A DNA stretch of 64,000 nucleotides, taken from contig NZ_QAOG01000002.1 of the NCBI RefSeq assembly GCF_003050705.1, forward strand, positions 248,001 through 312,000, read 5' to 3'. A program made the translations under genes and the position numbers. Under the pieces are notes generated by a model. It had not been told where the DNA came from. It searched no databases and saw only the letters and a program-made list of their open reading frames with translations. The stretch's first letter is position 1; each line of letters begins with the position of its first letter. The DNA comes from Sphingomonas aurantiaca (lineage in GTDB: Bacteria > Pseudomonadota > Alphaproteobacteria > Sphingomonadales > Sphingomonadaceae). Shown here piece by piece: positions 52,421-61,437 of the stretch.

Positions 52421-53986
52421 CTATCTAGAACGACGCAGAAGCGTGGAGATGTCGCCCAGCCGGAACGCGCCGGTGAGCAATGTCGCGATCGCATAGACGA
52501 CGCCGCCGGTCGCGACCAGCACCAGCATCGCTCCCCAGCGCTCGACGCTGGTACCCGTCACGAACGGCTGGAACAGGTCGTTGAGGAAATACATCACGCC
52601 GCCCATGATGAGCGCCGCGACCACCAGCCGCCATGTCCGCCGGACCAGCCGCGCGTCGGGCGTGAAGTGCCCGCGGCGGACGAGCGTGCGATACAGCATC
52701 GCGACGTTGACCGTGCTCGCGATCGCAGTGGCGAGCGGCGGGCCCATATGGCCCAGCGGCTTGATGAAGGCGAGGTTGAGGACGAGGTTCACGACCATCG
52801 ACATCGTCGCATAGCGCACCGGCGTCTTCGTGTCGGAGCGCGCATAATAGCCCGGCGTCAGCACCTTCACGAGAATGTACGACGGCAGCCCGATCGAGAA
52901 GGCGGCAAGCGCCTGCGCGGTCAGCACGCTGTCGTCGAGCGCGAACTTGCCATGCTGGAACAGCGCGCCGACGATCGGCACGCCGCAGACGATCAGCGCT
53001 ACGGTGGCCGGCAGCGTCAGGAACAGCGCGAGCTCCATGCCGCGATTCTGCGTCGCCATCGCCTCCGCCTCCTCGCCGCGGCCGAGCTGGCGCGAGATGG
53101 TCGGGAGCAGGACGGTGCCGAGCCCGATCCCGATCAGCCCGAGCGGCAACTGGTTCAGCCGGTCGGCGAAATAAATGTACGACACCGAGCCCGCAGGCAA
53201 GAGTGCGGCCGCGAGCGCGGTCGAGACGACGAGGTTGATCTGCACCGCACCCGCGCCGGCGGCGGCGGGCCAGATCAGCGACATCAGCTTCTTCACGTCG
53301 GGGTTGAGCTGCGGGCGCTTGAGGCGGAGCGAGACGCCCGACTTACGGCAGGCCCAGATCAACCAGCCGAGCTGCAGCGCGCCCGACACGGTGACCGCGA
53401 TAGCCTGGTTGCGCGCGGTCAGCAGCGGCTGGTGATCATGGAACAGCAGCAGCGCGGCGATCAGCGTCGCGTTCAGCAGGATCGGCGCCGCGGCGTTGAT
53501 CCAGAATTTGTGCAGCGAATTGAGGATGCCGCCAAGCAGCGAGACAAGGCTGATGAGCAGCAGATAGGGCAGGGTGATCCGCGACAGGTGGACGACATAG
53601 TCGAACCGCTCTGCGCTCGCGCCGTTGAACCCGAAGGTCAGGAGCCAGGTGACGGGCCAGGCCGCAATTTCGAGCAGCACCGTCATGCCGATCAGCACCG
53701 GCAGCAGTACCGACAGCGCGTCCTCGGCAAAGGCGATGCCGTCGGGCAGGCCGCGCCCATTCTTGTCGCCCACCTTCCGATTGAACATCGGAATGAACGC
53801 GGCGGCAAACGCGCCCTCGGCGAAGAGGGCGCGGAACATGTTGGGGAGGCGGAACGCGATCAGGAACGCGTCCGACGCGAACCCGGCACCGACGAACCGC
53901 GCAAACAGCGAATCGCGTACCAACCCCAGGACACGGCTGGCGAGCGTCAGCCCGCCGACCGATCCCAGCGCCTTGGTCAGGTTCAT
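52421..53986 (-). CDS. murJ: Lipid II flippase MurJ
   Basis: Moves lipid II across the inner membrane for peptidoglycan synthesis. The 521-residue protein has about 14 TM segments in the MviN/MATE-like fold. It opens with GSVGGLTLASRVLGLVRD, the family's usual start, and has RLPNMFRALFAEGAFAAAF and GVDxxR-like central arginines. Between secB (26 bases upstream) and trpS (8 bases downstream), all on the minus strand. Confidence 0.96.
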   Translation of the reverse strand: MNLTKALGSVGGLTLASRVLGLVRDSLFARFVGAGFASDAFLIAFRLPNMFRALFAEGAFAAAFIPMFNRKVGDKNGRGLPDGIAFAEDALSVLLPVLIGMTVLLEIAAWPVTWLLTFGFNGASAERFDYVVHLSRITLPYLLLISLVSLLGGILNSLHKFWINAAAPILLNATLIAALLLFHDHQPLLTARNQAIAVTVSGALQLGWLIWACRKSGVSLRLKRPQLNPDVKKLMSLIWPAAAGAGAVQINLVVSTALAAALLPAGSVSYIYFADRLNQLPLGLIGIGLGTVLLPTISRQLGRGEEAEAMATQNRGMELALFLTLPATVALIVCGVPIVGALFQHGKFALDDSVLTAQALAAFSIGLPSYILVKVLTPGYYARSDTKTPVRYATMSMVVNLVLNLAFIKPLGHMGPPLATAIASTVNVAMLYRTLVRRGHFTPDARLVRRTWRLVVAALIMGGVMYFLNDLFQPFVTGTSVERWGAMLVLVATGGVVYAIATLLTGAFRLGDISTLLRRSR

Positions 53987-54012
53987 CTAGAGTGCGCTCC
54001 GCCCCCGGTCGA

Positions 54013-54537
54013 TCAGGCCTGGCCGAAATCGCCGACATTGGGCTGGATGCCCTGCTGCTCCGACTGGGTCAGGTACAGCTGGCCGAAATCGATCGGCTCG
54101 AGCAGCAGCGGCGGGAAGCCGCCGTCACGCACCGCATCCGACAGCACGCGGCGTGCGAACGGGAACAGCAGGCGCGGCGCCTCGCCCAGCAGGAACGGCT
54201 GGACATGCTCGGCGGGGATGTTGCGCAGTCCGAACAGGCCTGCGTACGACAGGTCGACGATGAACGCGACCTGGCCCTCGGTCTCGGCGCGGACGTCGAT
54301 CTTCAGCACGACTTCGTGCACCTCGTCGCCGACCTGCGCCGCGCCGATGTTGAACTGCACGTCGATCGCCGGCGGGGTCTGGTTCTGGTAGACTGCTGGC
54401 GCGTTCGGGTTCTCGAACGACAGATCCTTGACATATTGCGAGATCAGGCCGGCCGCGGGGATCGTGTCCTCGCCATTCGCGAGCGGCTGGTCGCCCATCT
54501 GGTCGGGGGCGGTCACGCCATTGTCCTGATCATCCAT
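54013..54537 (-). CDS. secB: Protein-export chaperone SecB
   Basis: A 174-residue cytosolic chaperone that keeps preproteins unfolded and hands them to SecA. The core reads YVKDLSFENPNAP, then PAIDVQFNIGA, RNIPAEHVQPFLLGEAPRLLFP and the C-terminal region. It is divergent from the Tim44-like gene; both serve protein traffic at the inner membrane. Confidence 0.96.
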   Translation of the reverse strand: MDDQDNGVTAPDQMGDQPLANGEDTIPAAGLISQYVKDLSFENPNAPAVYQNQTPPAIDVQFNIGAAQVGDEVHEVVLKIDVRAETEGQVAFIVDLSYAGLFGLRNIPAEHVQPFLLGEAPRLLFPFARRVLSDAVRDGGFPPLLLEPIDFGQLYLTQSEQQGIQPNVGDFGQA

Positions 54538-54704
54538 TCGTCGTGTCCTTGCGAAGAAGCGTGAAATAGGGACCGAAGCGGCACGCTTGCGCGTTCATAT
54601 CGGTCAGGTGGCTGCGAGTAGCAGTGCCGACCGGGCGTTTCAACGGGCCCGGGTTTGAATAAGCGCAGCTTTGGCCTATGTTAGCCCGAAGATCGGAGGC
54701 ACGG

Positions 54705-55349
54705 TTGTTTTACGTAGTTCTTCTCGCGATGGTTGCAGGCTTCTTGGCGATGCGACTGTATAGCGTGCTCGGCAAGCGGACAGGGCATGAACAGCCCTTG
54801 CCGCGTACGGCCGAGGACCGTCCCGCGATCGCCGCCGTTCCGCGAACGGTCGATGCGACGCCCGAGCCACGCGAGGTCGTCAGCCGCAATATCGAGCCGC
54901 GAGCCGAAGTTGGCCTGCGCGCGATCGTCGCCGCCGAGTCCGGGTTCGACGTCAACCAGTTCCTCGAGGGCGCGCAAGGCGCCTATCGGATGGTGCTTGA
55001 GGCGTTCTGGAAGGGTGACGAGGACGAACTCGGCTATCTCGCCGAGGACGACGTCCGCGCCGCCTTCGCCGAGGCGATCGCAGCACGCGTCGCGGCGGGC
55101 GAAATGCTCGACAATCGTCTCGTCTCGATCGAGCGCGCGGTGATCGCCGACGCGAGCGTGTCGGGCCGCGATGCGCGGATCACGGTACGCTTCGACGCGG
55201 ACATCGCCGCGGTGACGCGCGATGGCGAGGGCACTGTCCTGGCCGGATCGCTGACCGACGCGGTCGAGACGCACGACGTCTGGACCTTCGCACGGACGCT
55301 CAAGAGCAGCGATCCGAACTGGAAGCTCGCCGACACCGACGAGGCGTGA
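54705..55349 (+). CDS. Tim44/TimA-like inner-membrane protein
   Basis: A 214-residue protein with one N-terminal TM (FYVVLLAMVAGFLAMRLYSVLG), a linker (residues about 30-75) and a C-terminal Tim44-like domain (EGAQGAYRMVLEAFWKGDEDEL, about 90-210). The bacterial homologue of the mitochondrial presequence-import subunit; its bacterial role is unclear. A TTG at 54705 is preferred because GGAGG lies 5 bases upstream; an ATG at 54678 would add nine residues and has no site. secB is divergent, and mltA and smr follow, a conserved alphaproteobacterial set. Confidence 0.85.
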   Translation: MFYVVLLAMVAGFLAMRLYSVLGKRTGHEQPLPRTAEDRPAIAAVPRTVDATPEPREVVSRNIEPRAEVGLRAIVAAESGFDVNQFLEGAQGAYRMVLEAFWKGDEDELGYLAEDDVRAAFAEAIAARVAAGEMLDNRLVSIERAVIADASVSGRDARITVRFDADIAAVTRDGEGTVLAGSLTDAVETHDVWTFARTLKSSDPNWKLADTDEA

Positions 55350-55351
55350 TC

Positions 55352-56725
55352 GTGCAGCTCAGAGGGCGCGCGCTCGGGGGCCTGGGTCTCTCGTTGCTGG
55401 TCAGCGCGTGCGTCGGTGGCGTTGAGCCGCCACGCTCGGGATCTGCGCCCGTCGGTCGCGGCAGCACGGCCGACAGCGATTCTCCCCGGGAACCGGTGCG
55501 CGTCCATCCCTCGCGCGATACGGGCGCTTCGCCCAATATCCGCGGGATCCAGATGCCCGCGCGGATCGTCGGCGCGGTGCCGATGCTTCCTGTTCCGGTG
55601 ATCGCCCCGACTGCGCCGGTCAACGCGGCCGCTGCAGGCGTGGTCGCTGGCCCGGCAATCGCGAGCCTCCCGATCGACGAGACGCAGGCGCAGTCGGCGC
55701 TGTCCGCCTTCGTGACCAGCTGCCCGTCGCTGGTGCGGCGTACCGATACGTCCGGTCTCACACGTGGCGCCGATTGGCAGCCCGCATGCACCGCGGCGGC
55801 CTCGGTCCCTCGCGGCGGTGCGCGCGTCTTTTTCAACCAGTGGTTCGAGGCGGCGCAGGTCGGCGACGGCAAGGCGTTCGCGACCGGGTATTACGAGCCG
55901 GAGATCGCAGGGTCGCTTGAGCGGCGGGACGGTTATGCGCCGATCTACGGCCGGCCGAACGATCTGATCGATGTCGATCTCGGCGCGTTCTCGACCAGCT
56001 TGAAGGGCAAGAAGGTTCGTGGTCGCGTCGATCGCAGCAATCTGGTGCCCTATTATGATCGAACCGCGATCGAGCAGGGCGCGATCGACGGGCGCGCGCC
56101 GATCCTCGCCTGGGCGCGCGATCCGGTCGAGCTGTTCTTCCTTCAGATCCAGGGGTCGGGGCGGTTGCGCCTGCCCGACGGCGAGATCCTGCGGATCGGC
56201 TATGCGACGCAGAACGGCCGCGATTACACCGGCATCGGTGCGCTGATGAAGTCGCGCGAATTGCTGCAACCCGGGCAGACTTCAATGCAGGGCATCGTCG
56301 CCTGGTTGCACGCGCATCCCGCCGACGGTCAGGCGATCATGCGCGAGAATAAGAGCTTCGTGTTCTTCCGCGAGTTGGAGGGGGCGCCGCTGGGTGCGCT
56401 CGGCCTGCCCGTGACGGGTCAGGTGAGTGCTGCAGCCGACGTCAAGTTCGTGCCGCTCGGCGCACCCGTTTTCCTGTCGCTCGACCGGCAGGATGCGAGT
56501 GGGATGTGGGTCGCGCAGGATACCGGCGGCGCGATCAAGGGCAGCAACCGCTTCGATACGTTCTGGGGTGCGGGCCCGGCGGCGGAGTCGACCGCGGGCG
56601 GCATGGCGGGGCGCGGCACCGCGTTCCTGTTGCTGCCGATCGGTACCGTGCAGCGGCTCAACGGCCAGCGGTTCAACGGTCTAGCGAATGGGGCGCAAGA
56701 TGGCGGGCCGACCCCTCAACCCTGA
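55352..56725 (+). CDS. mltA: Membrane-bound lytic murein transglycosylase A
   Basis: Cleaves glycan strands in peptidoglycan, releasing 1,6-anhydro products. The 457-residue lipoprotein has signal LLVSAC, a proline-rich spacer and the MltA domain (about 170-450) with FATGYYEPEIAGS. A 3D domain follows, with the catalytic Asp in VAQDTGGAIKGSNRFD. The GTG at 55352 has GAGG seven bases upstream; a GTG at 55346 overlapping the preceding stop is possible. smr begins inside its last 38 bases. Confidence 0.93.
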   Translation: MQLRGRALGGLGLSLLVSACVGGVEPPRSGSAPVGRGSTADSDSPREPVRVHPSRDTGASPNIRGIQMPARIVGAVPMLPVPVIAPTAPVNAAAAGVVAGPAIASLPIDETQAQSALSAFVTSCPSLVRRTDTSGLTRGADWQPACTAAASVPRGGARVFFNQWFEAAQVGDGKAFATGYYEPEIAGSLERRDGYAPIYGRPNDLIDVDLGAFSTSLKGKKVRGRVDRSNLVPYYDRTAIEQGAIDGRAPILAWARDPVELFFLQIQGSGRLRLPDGEILRIGYATQNGRDYTGIGALMKSRELLQPGQTSMQGIVAWLHAHPADGQAIMRENKSFVFFRELEGAPLGALGLPVTGQVSAAADVKFVPLGAPVFLSLDRQDASGMWVAQDTGGAIKGSNRFDTFWGAGPAAESTAGGMAGRGTAFLLLPIGTVQRLNGQRFNGLANGAQDGGPTPQP

Positions 56726-57329
56726 CGAGGCGCAGCTCTGGGCGCGCGTGATGGCGAGCGTCCGGCCAATGCGCGCCGTCGCGGTCCGTATCCCCGAGCG
56801 CGCGCCGCCGTTGCCGCCACCGCCAAAGCCGCTGATCGGGCCCAACGGGAAGGTCATCCCGCCGCCGCCCGCGCCGATGGGCCGGGTCAAGCCGCTCGTC
56901 CGGACCGTCGTCACGCCGTTCGCCAGCCGACCCGGCGCGAAGCCGGGCGTCGCGCCGCGAGCGGCCGCCAGACCCATTACCGCGAACACGCTCGATGGCG
57001 GCTGGGACAAGCGGCTCACGCGCGGCGCGGTGATCCCCGACAGTTCGATCGACCTGCATGGGCACACGCTGGCGTCGGCGCATACGATGCTCGATGTCGG
57101 GCTGGGCCGGGCGATCGCGCGCGGAGATCGCGTGCTACTGCTCGTGACGGGCAAGCCACCACGACCCGAGAGCGAGCGCCCGCATGCCCGCGGCGCGATC
57201 CGCTCGGCGGTGACGGACTGGCTTGCAGGGTCGCGTCACGCGGACTCGATCGCCGCCGTCCGTGGCGCGCATCCGCGGCATGGCGGGCAGGGGGCCTTGT
57301 ACATCGTCCTGCGCCGCGGGCGGGAATAG
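56688..57329 (+). CDS. Smr-domain protein
   Basis: A 213-residue protein with a long Pro/Ala-rich N-terminal half and a C-terminal Smr (MutS2-related) domain (about 120-210) with DLHGHTLASAHTML and the RGAIRSAVTDWL helix. Smr domains bind or nick nucleic acid; bacterial stand-alone forms have been linked to ribosome rescue. The usual HGKG loop reads TGKPPRPES here. It overlaps mltA by 38 bases (26 if the second ATG at 56700 is used) and belongs to the conserved tim44-mltA-smr set. Confidence 0.85.
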   Translation: MGRKMAGRPLNPDEAQLWARVMASVRPMRAVAVRIPERAPPLPPPPKPLIGPNGKVIPPPPAPMGRVKPLVRTVVTPFASRPGAKPGVAPRAAARPITANTLDGGWDKRLTRGAVIPDSSIDLHGHTLASAHTMLDVGLGRAIARGDRVLLLVTGKPPRPESERPHARGAIRSAVTDWLAGSRHADSIAAVRGAHPRHGGQGALYIVLRRGRE

Positions 57330-57346
57330 CGCGCGGCCAAACGACG

Positions 57347-58468
57347 CTAGCGCAGCGCCCGTTCGATCACGTCCGCATAGATGTCCGCCAGCGTTCGCAG
57401 GTCCTCGACCGCGACCGCTTCGTCGACCTTGTGCATCGTCGCGTTGATCAGCCCGAACTCGACCACCGGGCACAGCTTCGACAGGAACCGCGCGTCGGAG
57501 GTGCCGCCGGTGGTCGACAGCGCCGGCGTGACCCCGGTCGCCGCGACGATCGCCTCCGACAGCAAGGTCGAGAAGGCGCCCGGCTCGGTCAGGAACGCCT
57601 CGCCCGAGACCTTGCCCGTCACCACCGCACCCGGCGCATGACGATCGGCGATCTTGCGGATCCGCGTGATCAGGTCGTCGCCGCGATGGCGATCGTTGAA
57701 CCGGATGCTGAGCCTTGCCGACGCGTGCGCCGGTATGACGTTGTGCGCGGGGTTGCCGACCGTGATGTCGGTGACCTCGATATTTGATGGCTGGAACCAG
57801 TCGGTCCCTTCGTCGAGCACGACGGTCTCGATCTCGGCGAGGACCGCGATCAGCCGCGGGATCGGATTGTCGGCGAGATGCGGGTAGGCGACATGCCCCT
57901 GCCGTCCCGGCACGTCGATCCAGATGTTGACCGAGCCGCGCCGCCCGATCTTGACCATGTCGCCAAGCCGTTCGGTCGAGGTCGGTTCGCCGACCAGGCA
58001 AAGCTCGGGGACGATCCCGCGCGCGGCCATCCGCTCCATCAGCGCGACGGTCCCGTAGGTCGCCGGGCCCTCCTCGTCGCCGGTGATGATCAGCGACAGC
58101 GTGCCCTTGTCGGCATCGCTCCGGCTGGCGGCGGCGACGAAGGCTGCGACCGCGCCCTTCATGTCGACCGCACCGCGTCCGTACAGCAATCCGCCGCGGA
58201 CCTCGCCGGACCAGGGCGACCCGGTCCAGCCCTCGCCGGGCGGCACGACGTCAACGTGCCCGGCAAACGCCAGATGTCGTGGGCCGTCGCCCCGTGTGGC
58301 GAGCAGATTCTCGACCGGGCCGTCCGGCGCCGCACCGACCACGAACCGGTCGACCGCAAAGCCGATCGGCACGAGCGCCGCTTCGAGCACGTCGAACACC
58401 GTGCCACGCGCAGGCGTAACGCTGTCTGCGCGCAACAGCGCCTGGGTCAGGTGGACGGGGTCGATCAC
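57347..58468 (-). CDS. dapE: Succinyl-diaminopimelate desuccinylase
   Basis: Zinc-dependent amidohydrolase in lysine and meso-diaminopimelate synthesis. The 373-residue M20-family enzyme has FAGHVDVVPPGEGW (first metal ligands), YGRGAVDMKGAVAAF (bridging Asp) and ITGDEEGPA (catalytic Glu). Ending and length match E. coli DapE. The GTG at 58468 has AAGAG seven bases upstream and gives MIDPVHLTQALLRADSVTP; the longer frame upstream runs into the GST gene. GST precedes it by 13 bases. Confidence 0.94.
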   Translation of the reverse strand: MIDPVHLTQALLRADSVTPARGTVFDVLEAALVPIGFAVDRFVVGAAPDGPVENLLATRGDGPRHLAFAGHVDVVPPGEGWTGSPWSGEVRGGLLYGRGAVDMKGAVAAFVAAASRSDADKGTLSLIITGDEEGPATYGTVALMERMAARGIVPELCLVGEPTSTERLGDMVKIGRRGSVNIWIDVPGRQGHVAYPHLADNPIPRLIAVLAEIETVVLDEGTDWFQPSNIEVTDITVGNPAHNVIPAHASARLSIRFNDRHRGDDLITRIRKIADRHAPGAVVTGKVSGEAFLTEPGAFSTLLSEAIVAATGVTPALSTTGGTSDARFLSKLCPVVEFGLINATMHKVDEAVAVEDLRTLADIYADVIERALR

Positions 58469-58481
58469 GCCGCGCTCTTGA

Positions 58482-59153
58482 TCAGGCAGGTGTGGCGACC
58501 GGCTGCTCATATTGCTCGAGCACCCATTCCTCTTCCTGCGCGGACGCGATCCAGTCCTGCATGAAGGGATGCTCGAACATCGCCTGCATATAGCCTGCAG
58601 CAAAGCGCGCGATCGGCAGCTGATAGGTGACGATCCGCGTGACGACCGGCGCGAACATGATGTCTGCGGCACCGAACTGGCCGAACAGGAAGTCGCCACC
58701 GCCGCCGAAGCGCGCGCGCGCCTGTGCCCAGATCTCCATGATCCGCTGCAACTCGGCGAGCACGTCGTCATCGGGTGTCCGTGCCGGGAACACCTGCCGC
58801 ACGTTCATGCTGTGCTTGCGACGCAGCGCGGCAAAGCTCGAATGCATCTCCGCCGCCATCGACCGCGCCATCGCGCGCGCGGCATTGTCCTCGGGCCAGA
58901 ACCGCTCGCGCCCAACCTTGTCGGCGAGGTAGTCGACGATCGCGAGGCTGTCCCACACCACCGCGTCGCCGTCCCACAGGATCGGCACCTTGCCCGACGA
59001 CGGCGCGAACTCATCGCCCGCGCGTCGCTTTTCCCAATCGGCGTCGTACATCGGCACGACCACCTCCTCGAACGGCAGCCCCGACTGCTTGCATGCGAGC
59101 CAGCCGCGCAGCGACCAAGAGGAATAGGCCTTGTTGCCGATGATCAGTTTCAT
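58482..59153 (-). CDS. Glutathione S-transferase family protein
   Basis: A 223-residue GST. The N-terminal thioredoxin-like domain (about 1-80) starts MKLIIGNKAYSSWSLRGWL, with Ser/Trp in place of the Cys motif, and has GKVPILWDGDAVVWDSLAI for glutathione binding. The helical C-terminal domain (about 90-210) has FLFGQFGAADIMFAPVV. The substrate is unknown; YfcF/maleylacetoacetate-isomerase-like enzymes are the nearest by eye. The ATG at 59153 gives the conserved start. dapE is 13 bases downstream. Confidence 0.88.
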   Translation of the reverse strand: MKLIIGNKAYSSWSLRGWLACKQSGLPFEEVVVPMYDADWEKRRAGDEFAPSSGKVPILWDGDAVVWDSLAIVDYLADKVGRERFWPEDNAARAMARSMAAEMHSSFAALRRKHSMNVRQVFPARTPDDDVLAELQRIMEIWAQARARFGGGGDFLFGQFGAADIMFAPVVTRIVTYQLPIARFAAGYMQAMFEHPFMQDWIASAQEEEWVLEQYEQPVATPA

Positions 59154-59227
59154 GCGCGCGGTGCTAGGCGAGCGGGCGACAAGAGGCAATCGCCCCGCTC
59201 ATATCTCCGCTGCACCGCGTGCACGGG

Positions 59228-60655
59228 TCAGAACAGCCCCGGCACGTCGCGCTGCGCGGTGCCCGGACGATCCGGGATCAGCAGGTCCTGCCGCGCGGTC
59301 GACGTGCGTAGCGAACGTGCACTCGCATCGCCCGTGATCGGCGTGCAGCTGCGCCCGGCCAGGAAGTTGAGTGCCTGCCGCGTCGATGATTCGAGCGGAT
59401 CGCCCAGCTGGTAGGCGATCTCGTCCGATGCCTGGCACGACGCCTCGACGGTGCTCGCCAGCCCGTCATAGTAATTGCCGTTGCGCGCCGCATTCTGCGT
59501 CGCCAGCGCTACCACGCGCAGGCGATCGTCGCATGCTTCCTTGTCGAGCGCGATCTGGCCGACGGGCTTGCCATAGGTGTTGGTGCCGATCAGCCCGGCA
59601 TTGGTGTGCAGGTACGGCGTGAACGCGTTGATCACCAGTTCGCTCGCCGATGCGGTGCCGCCGGTGCCGATGAACGCGATCCGCGTCGGCGCGATCGATT
59701 CGGCCTTTGGCGCGAAGAACCGGGTCGTGTTGTTCGACGCCTTCTCGGTGCGGAACGTCACATAGTCGAAGACTTCGGAGGTCGATCGCGCCCCGCCGAG
59801 CAGGTCGCCCAGATATTCCGCGGTCTCGATCAGGCCGCCGCCATTGTAGCGCAGATCGATGATGACCCGCGTCACGCCCTTCGCGCGGAAATCGGCAAAG
59901 GCGGTCTTCAGCGCGGGTTCGGCGGTTTTGATGAACGTCCGAAGGTTGATATAGCCGACGCTCTGCCCGCCATCTTGGATGATCTTGGCGCCGTAGCGCG
60001 TCGATACCGGCAGCAGCGAGAAATCGGCCTTGGTCACGGTGACGGTCCGCGTGCCTGCCGCGTCGCTGACCTGCATCACGCGCGCGGTGCCGACCGTATC
60101 GGGGCCGAGCGCATTGGTCAGTCCGGCCGTCCCCTCGGCGGCGATGATCGCGCTGACGGTGCGCAGATTGGCCGACGTCGTACCGATCGCCACGATCTCC
60201 GTACCGCGATCGATTCCCGCCGCGAGCCCTGGCGCGCCTTCGAACGCCTCCGCCGCGAACAGCCGGCGGCCGCTCTGATCCAGCGCGAACCGCAGCCCGA
60301 AGCCCGCGCTCGAGCCGGAAGCATAATAGGCGTCTTCTGCCTTGATCGAAGTCAGATAGGTGAAGAACCGGTCCTTACGCTGCGATCGCGCGGTGGCGGT
60401 CAACGCGTCGATATAGTCGTCGACCGTCGTGTAGGCGGCGGGGCTGAGCGTGGCGGGCAGCGTATCGGGGAACAGGTACCATTCGCGCAACTGCGATGCG
60501 GCCCAGTCCTGGCGCTCGCGGAGCGAACAGCCGGTCGACGCTGTCGGCGTCGGCGAAGGCGTGCTGCCGCCCGTCGAGATATTGCCGCTGTCGCTGCCCC
60601 CGCAGCCCGACAGCATGGCGGCCATCGCCAGAATCGCCCCTGTACGCTTACGCAT
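59228..60655 (-). CDS. S41-family C-terminal processing peptidase, lipoprotein
   Basis: A 475-residue lipoprotein (AAMLSGC lipobox) with a Ser/Thr-rich spacer, a PDZ-like segment (about 100-200, with SSAGFGLRF and EGAPGLAAGIDRGTEIVAIG) and a ClpP/tail-specific-protease domain (about 220-430). The catalytic serine is in GTASASELVINAF and the lysine in GTNTYGKPVGQ, the Ser-Lys dyad of S41 peptidases. Probably an envelope protease of unknown target. No other protease genes are adjacent. Confidence 0.88.
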   Translation of the reverse strand: MRKRTGAILAMAAMLSGCGGSDSGNISTGGSTPSPTPTASTGCSLRERQDWAASQLREWYLFPDTLPATLSPAAYTTVDDYIDALTATARSQRKDRFFTYLTSIKAEDAYYASGSSAGFGLRFALDQSGRRLFAAEAFEGAPGLAAGIDRGTEIVAIGTTSANLRTVSAIIAAEGTAGLTNALGPDTVGTARVMQVSDAAGTRTVTVTKADFSLLPVSTRYGAKIIQDGGQSVGYINLRTFIKTAEPALKTAFADFRAKGVTRVIIDLRYNGGGLIETAEYLGDLLGGARSTSEVFDYVTFRTEKASNNTTRFFAPKAESIAPTRIAFIGTGGTASASELVINAFTPYLHTNAGLIGTNTYGKPVGQIALDKEACDDRLRVVALATQNAARNGNYYDGLASTVEASCQASDEIAYQLGDPLESSTRQALNFLAGRSCTPITGDASARSLRTSTARQDLLIPDRPGTAQRDVPGLF

Positions 60656-60756
60656 TACTCACTCCCCTTTTGCGGGAAGCTACGAAGTTTGACGGACCGT
60701 GTCAGGTGCTAAAAACAGGTCGAACCGATCTCGTTGCAATTGGTGCGAGTGTCGTC

Positions 60757-61437
60757 TCAGCTGACCGCTTCGACCACCGCGGCGCGCAATTCGGGGATGC
60801 CCATGCCGTATTCGCTCGACGTGACGAGGATGTCGGGATGCGCGGCCGGGCGCTTGCGCGCCTCGAGCGCGGTACGCTCGGTGACCTCGACCAGCTCGGA
60901 CGCCTTGATCTTGTCCGCCTTGGTGAGGACCATGCGATAGCTGACCGCGGCCTTGTCGAGCATCTCGAGGATCTCGCGGTCGACATCCTTGATGCCGTGA
61001 CGCGAATCGATCAGCACCAGCGCGCGCTTCAACACGTCGCGCCCGCGCAGGAAGTCGTTGATCAGGAAACGCCATTTCTTGACGACATCCTTCGGCGCCT
61101 TGGCAAAGCCATAGCCGGGCATGTCGACGAGGCGGAACGCAAGTGGCGCGCCGACGTCGAAGAAGTTCAGTTCCTGCGTGCGGCCCGGCGTGTTCGACGT
61201 ACGCGCCATCGAGTTGCGGCCCGTCAGCGCGTTGAGCAGTGACGACTTGCCGACGTTCGAGCGACCGGCAAACGCCACCTCCGGCACCGTCGCGTCGGGC
61301 AGGAATTCGAGCGTCGGCGCCGACTTCAGGAAGCCGACATGCCCTGCAAACAATTTGCGGGCATGTTCGAGCTGTTCCGCGGTGAACGGCGCGTCGGACT
61401 TCTCGAGGTCAGGCCCAAGGTTGGGAACGTCGTTCAC
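60757..61437 (-). CDS. engB: Ribosome-biogenesis GTP-binding protein EngB (YsxC/YihA)
   Basis: A 226-residue GTPase needed for large-subunit assembly. Motifs: [17 protein letters not shown] (G1), NTPGRTQ (G2), [12 protein letters not shown] (G3), TKADK (G4). The GTG at 61437 overlaps the yidC stop as GTGA, so it is translationally coupled to yidC. The longer frame upstream belongs to yidC's shadow. Confidence 0.96.
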   Translation of the reverse strand: MNDVPNLGPDLEKSDAPFTAEQLEHARKLFAGHVGFLKSAPTLEFLPDATVPEVAFAGRSNVGKSSLLNALTGRNSMARTSNTPGRTQELNFFDVGAPLAFRLVDMPGYGFAKAPKDVVKKWRFLINDFLRGRDVLKRALVLIDSRHGIKDVDREILEMLDKAAVSYRMVLTKADKIKASELVEVTERTALEARKRPAAHPDILVTSSEYGMGIPELRAAVVEAVS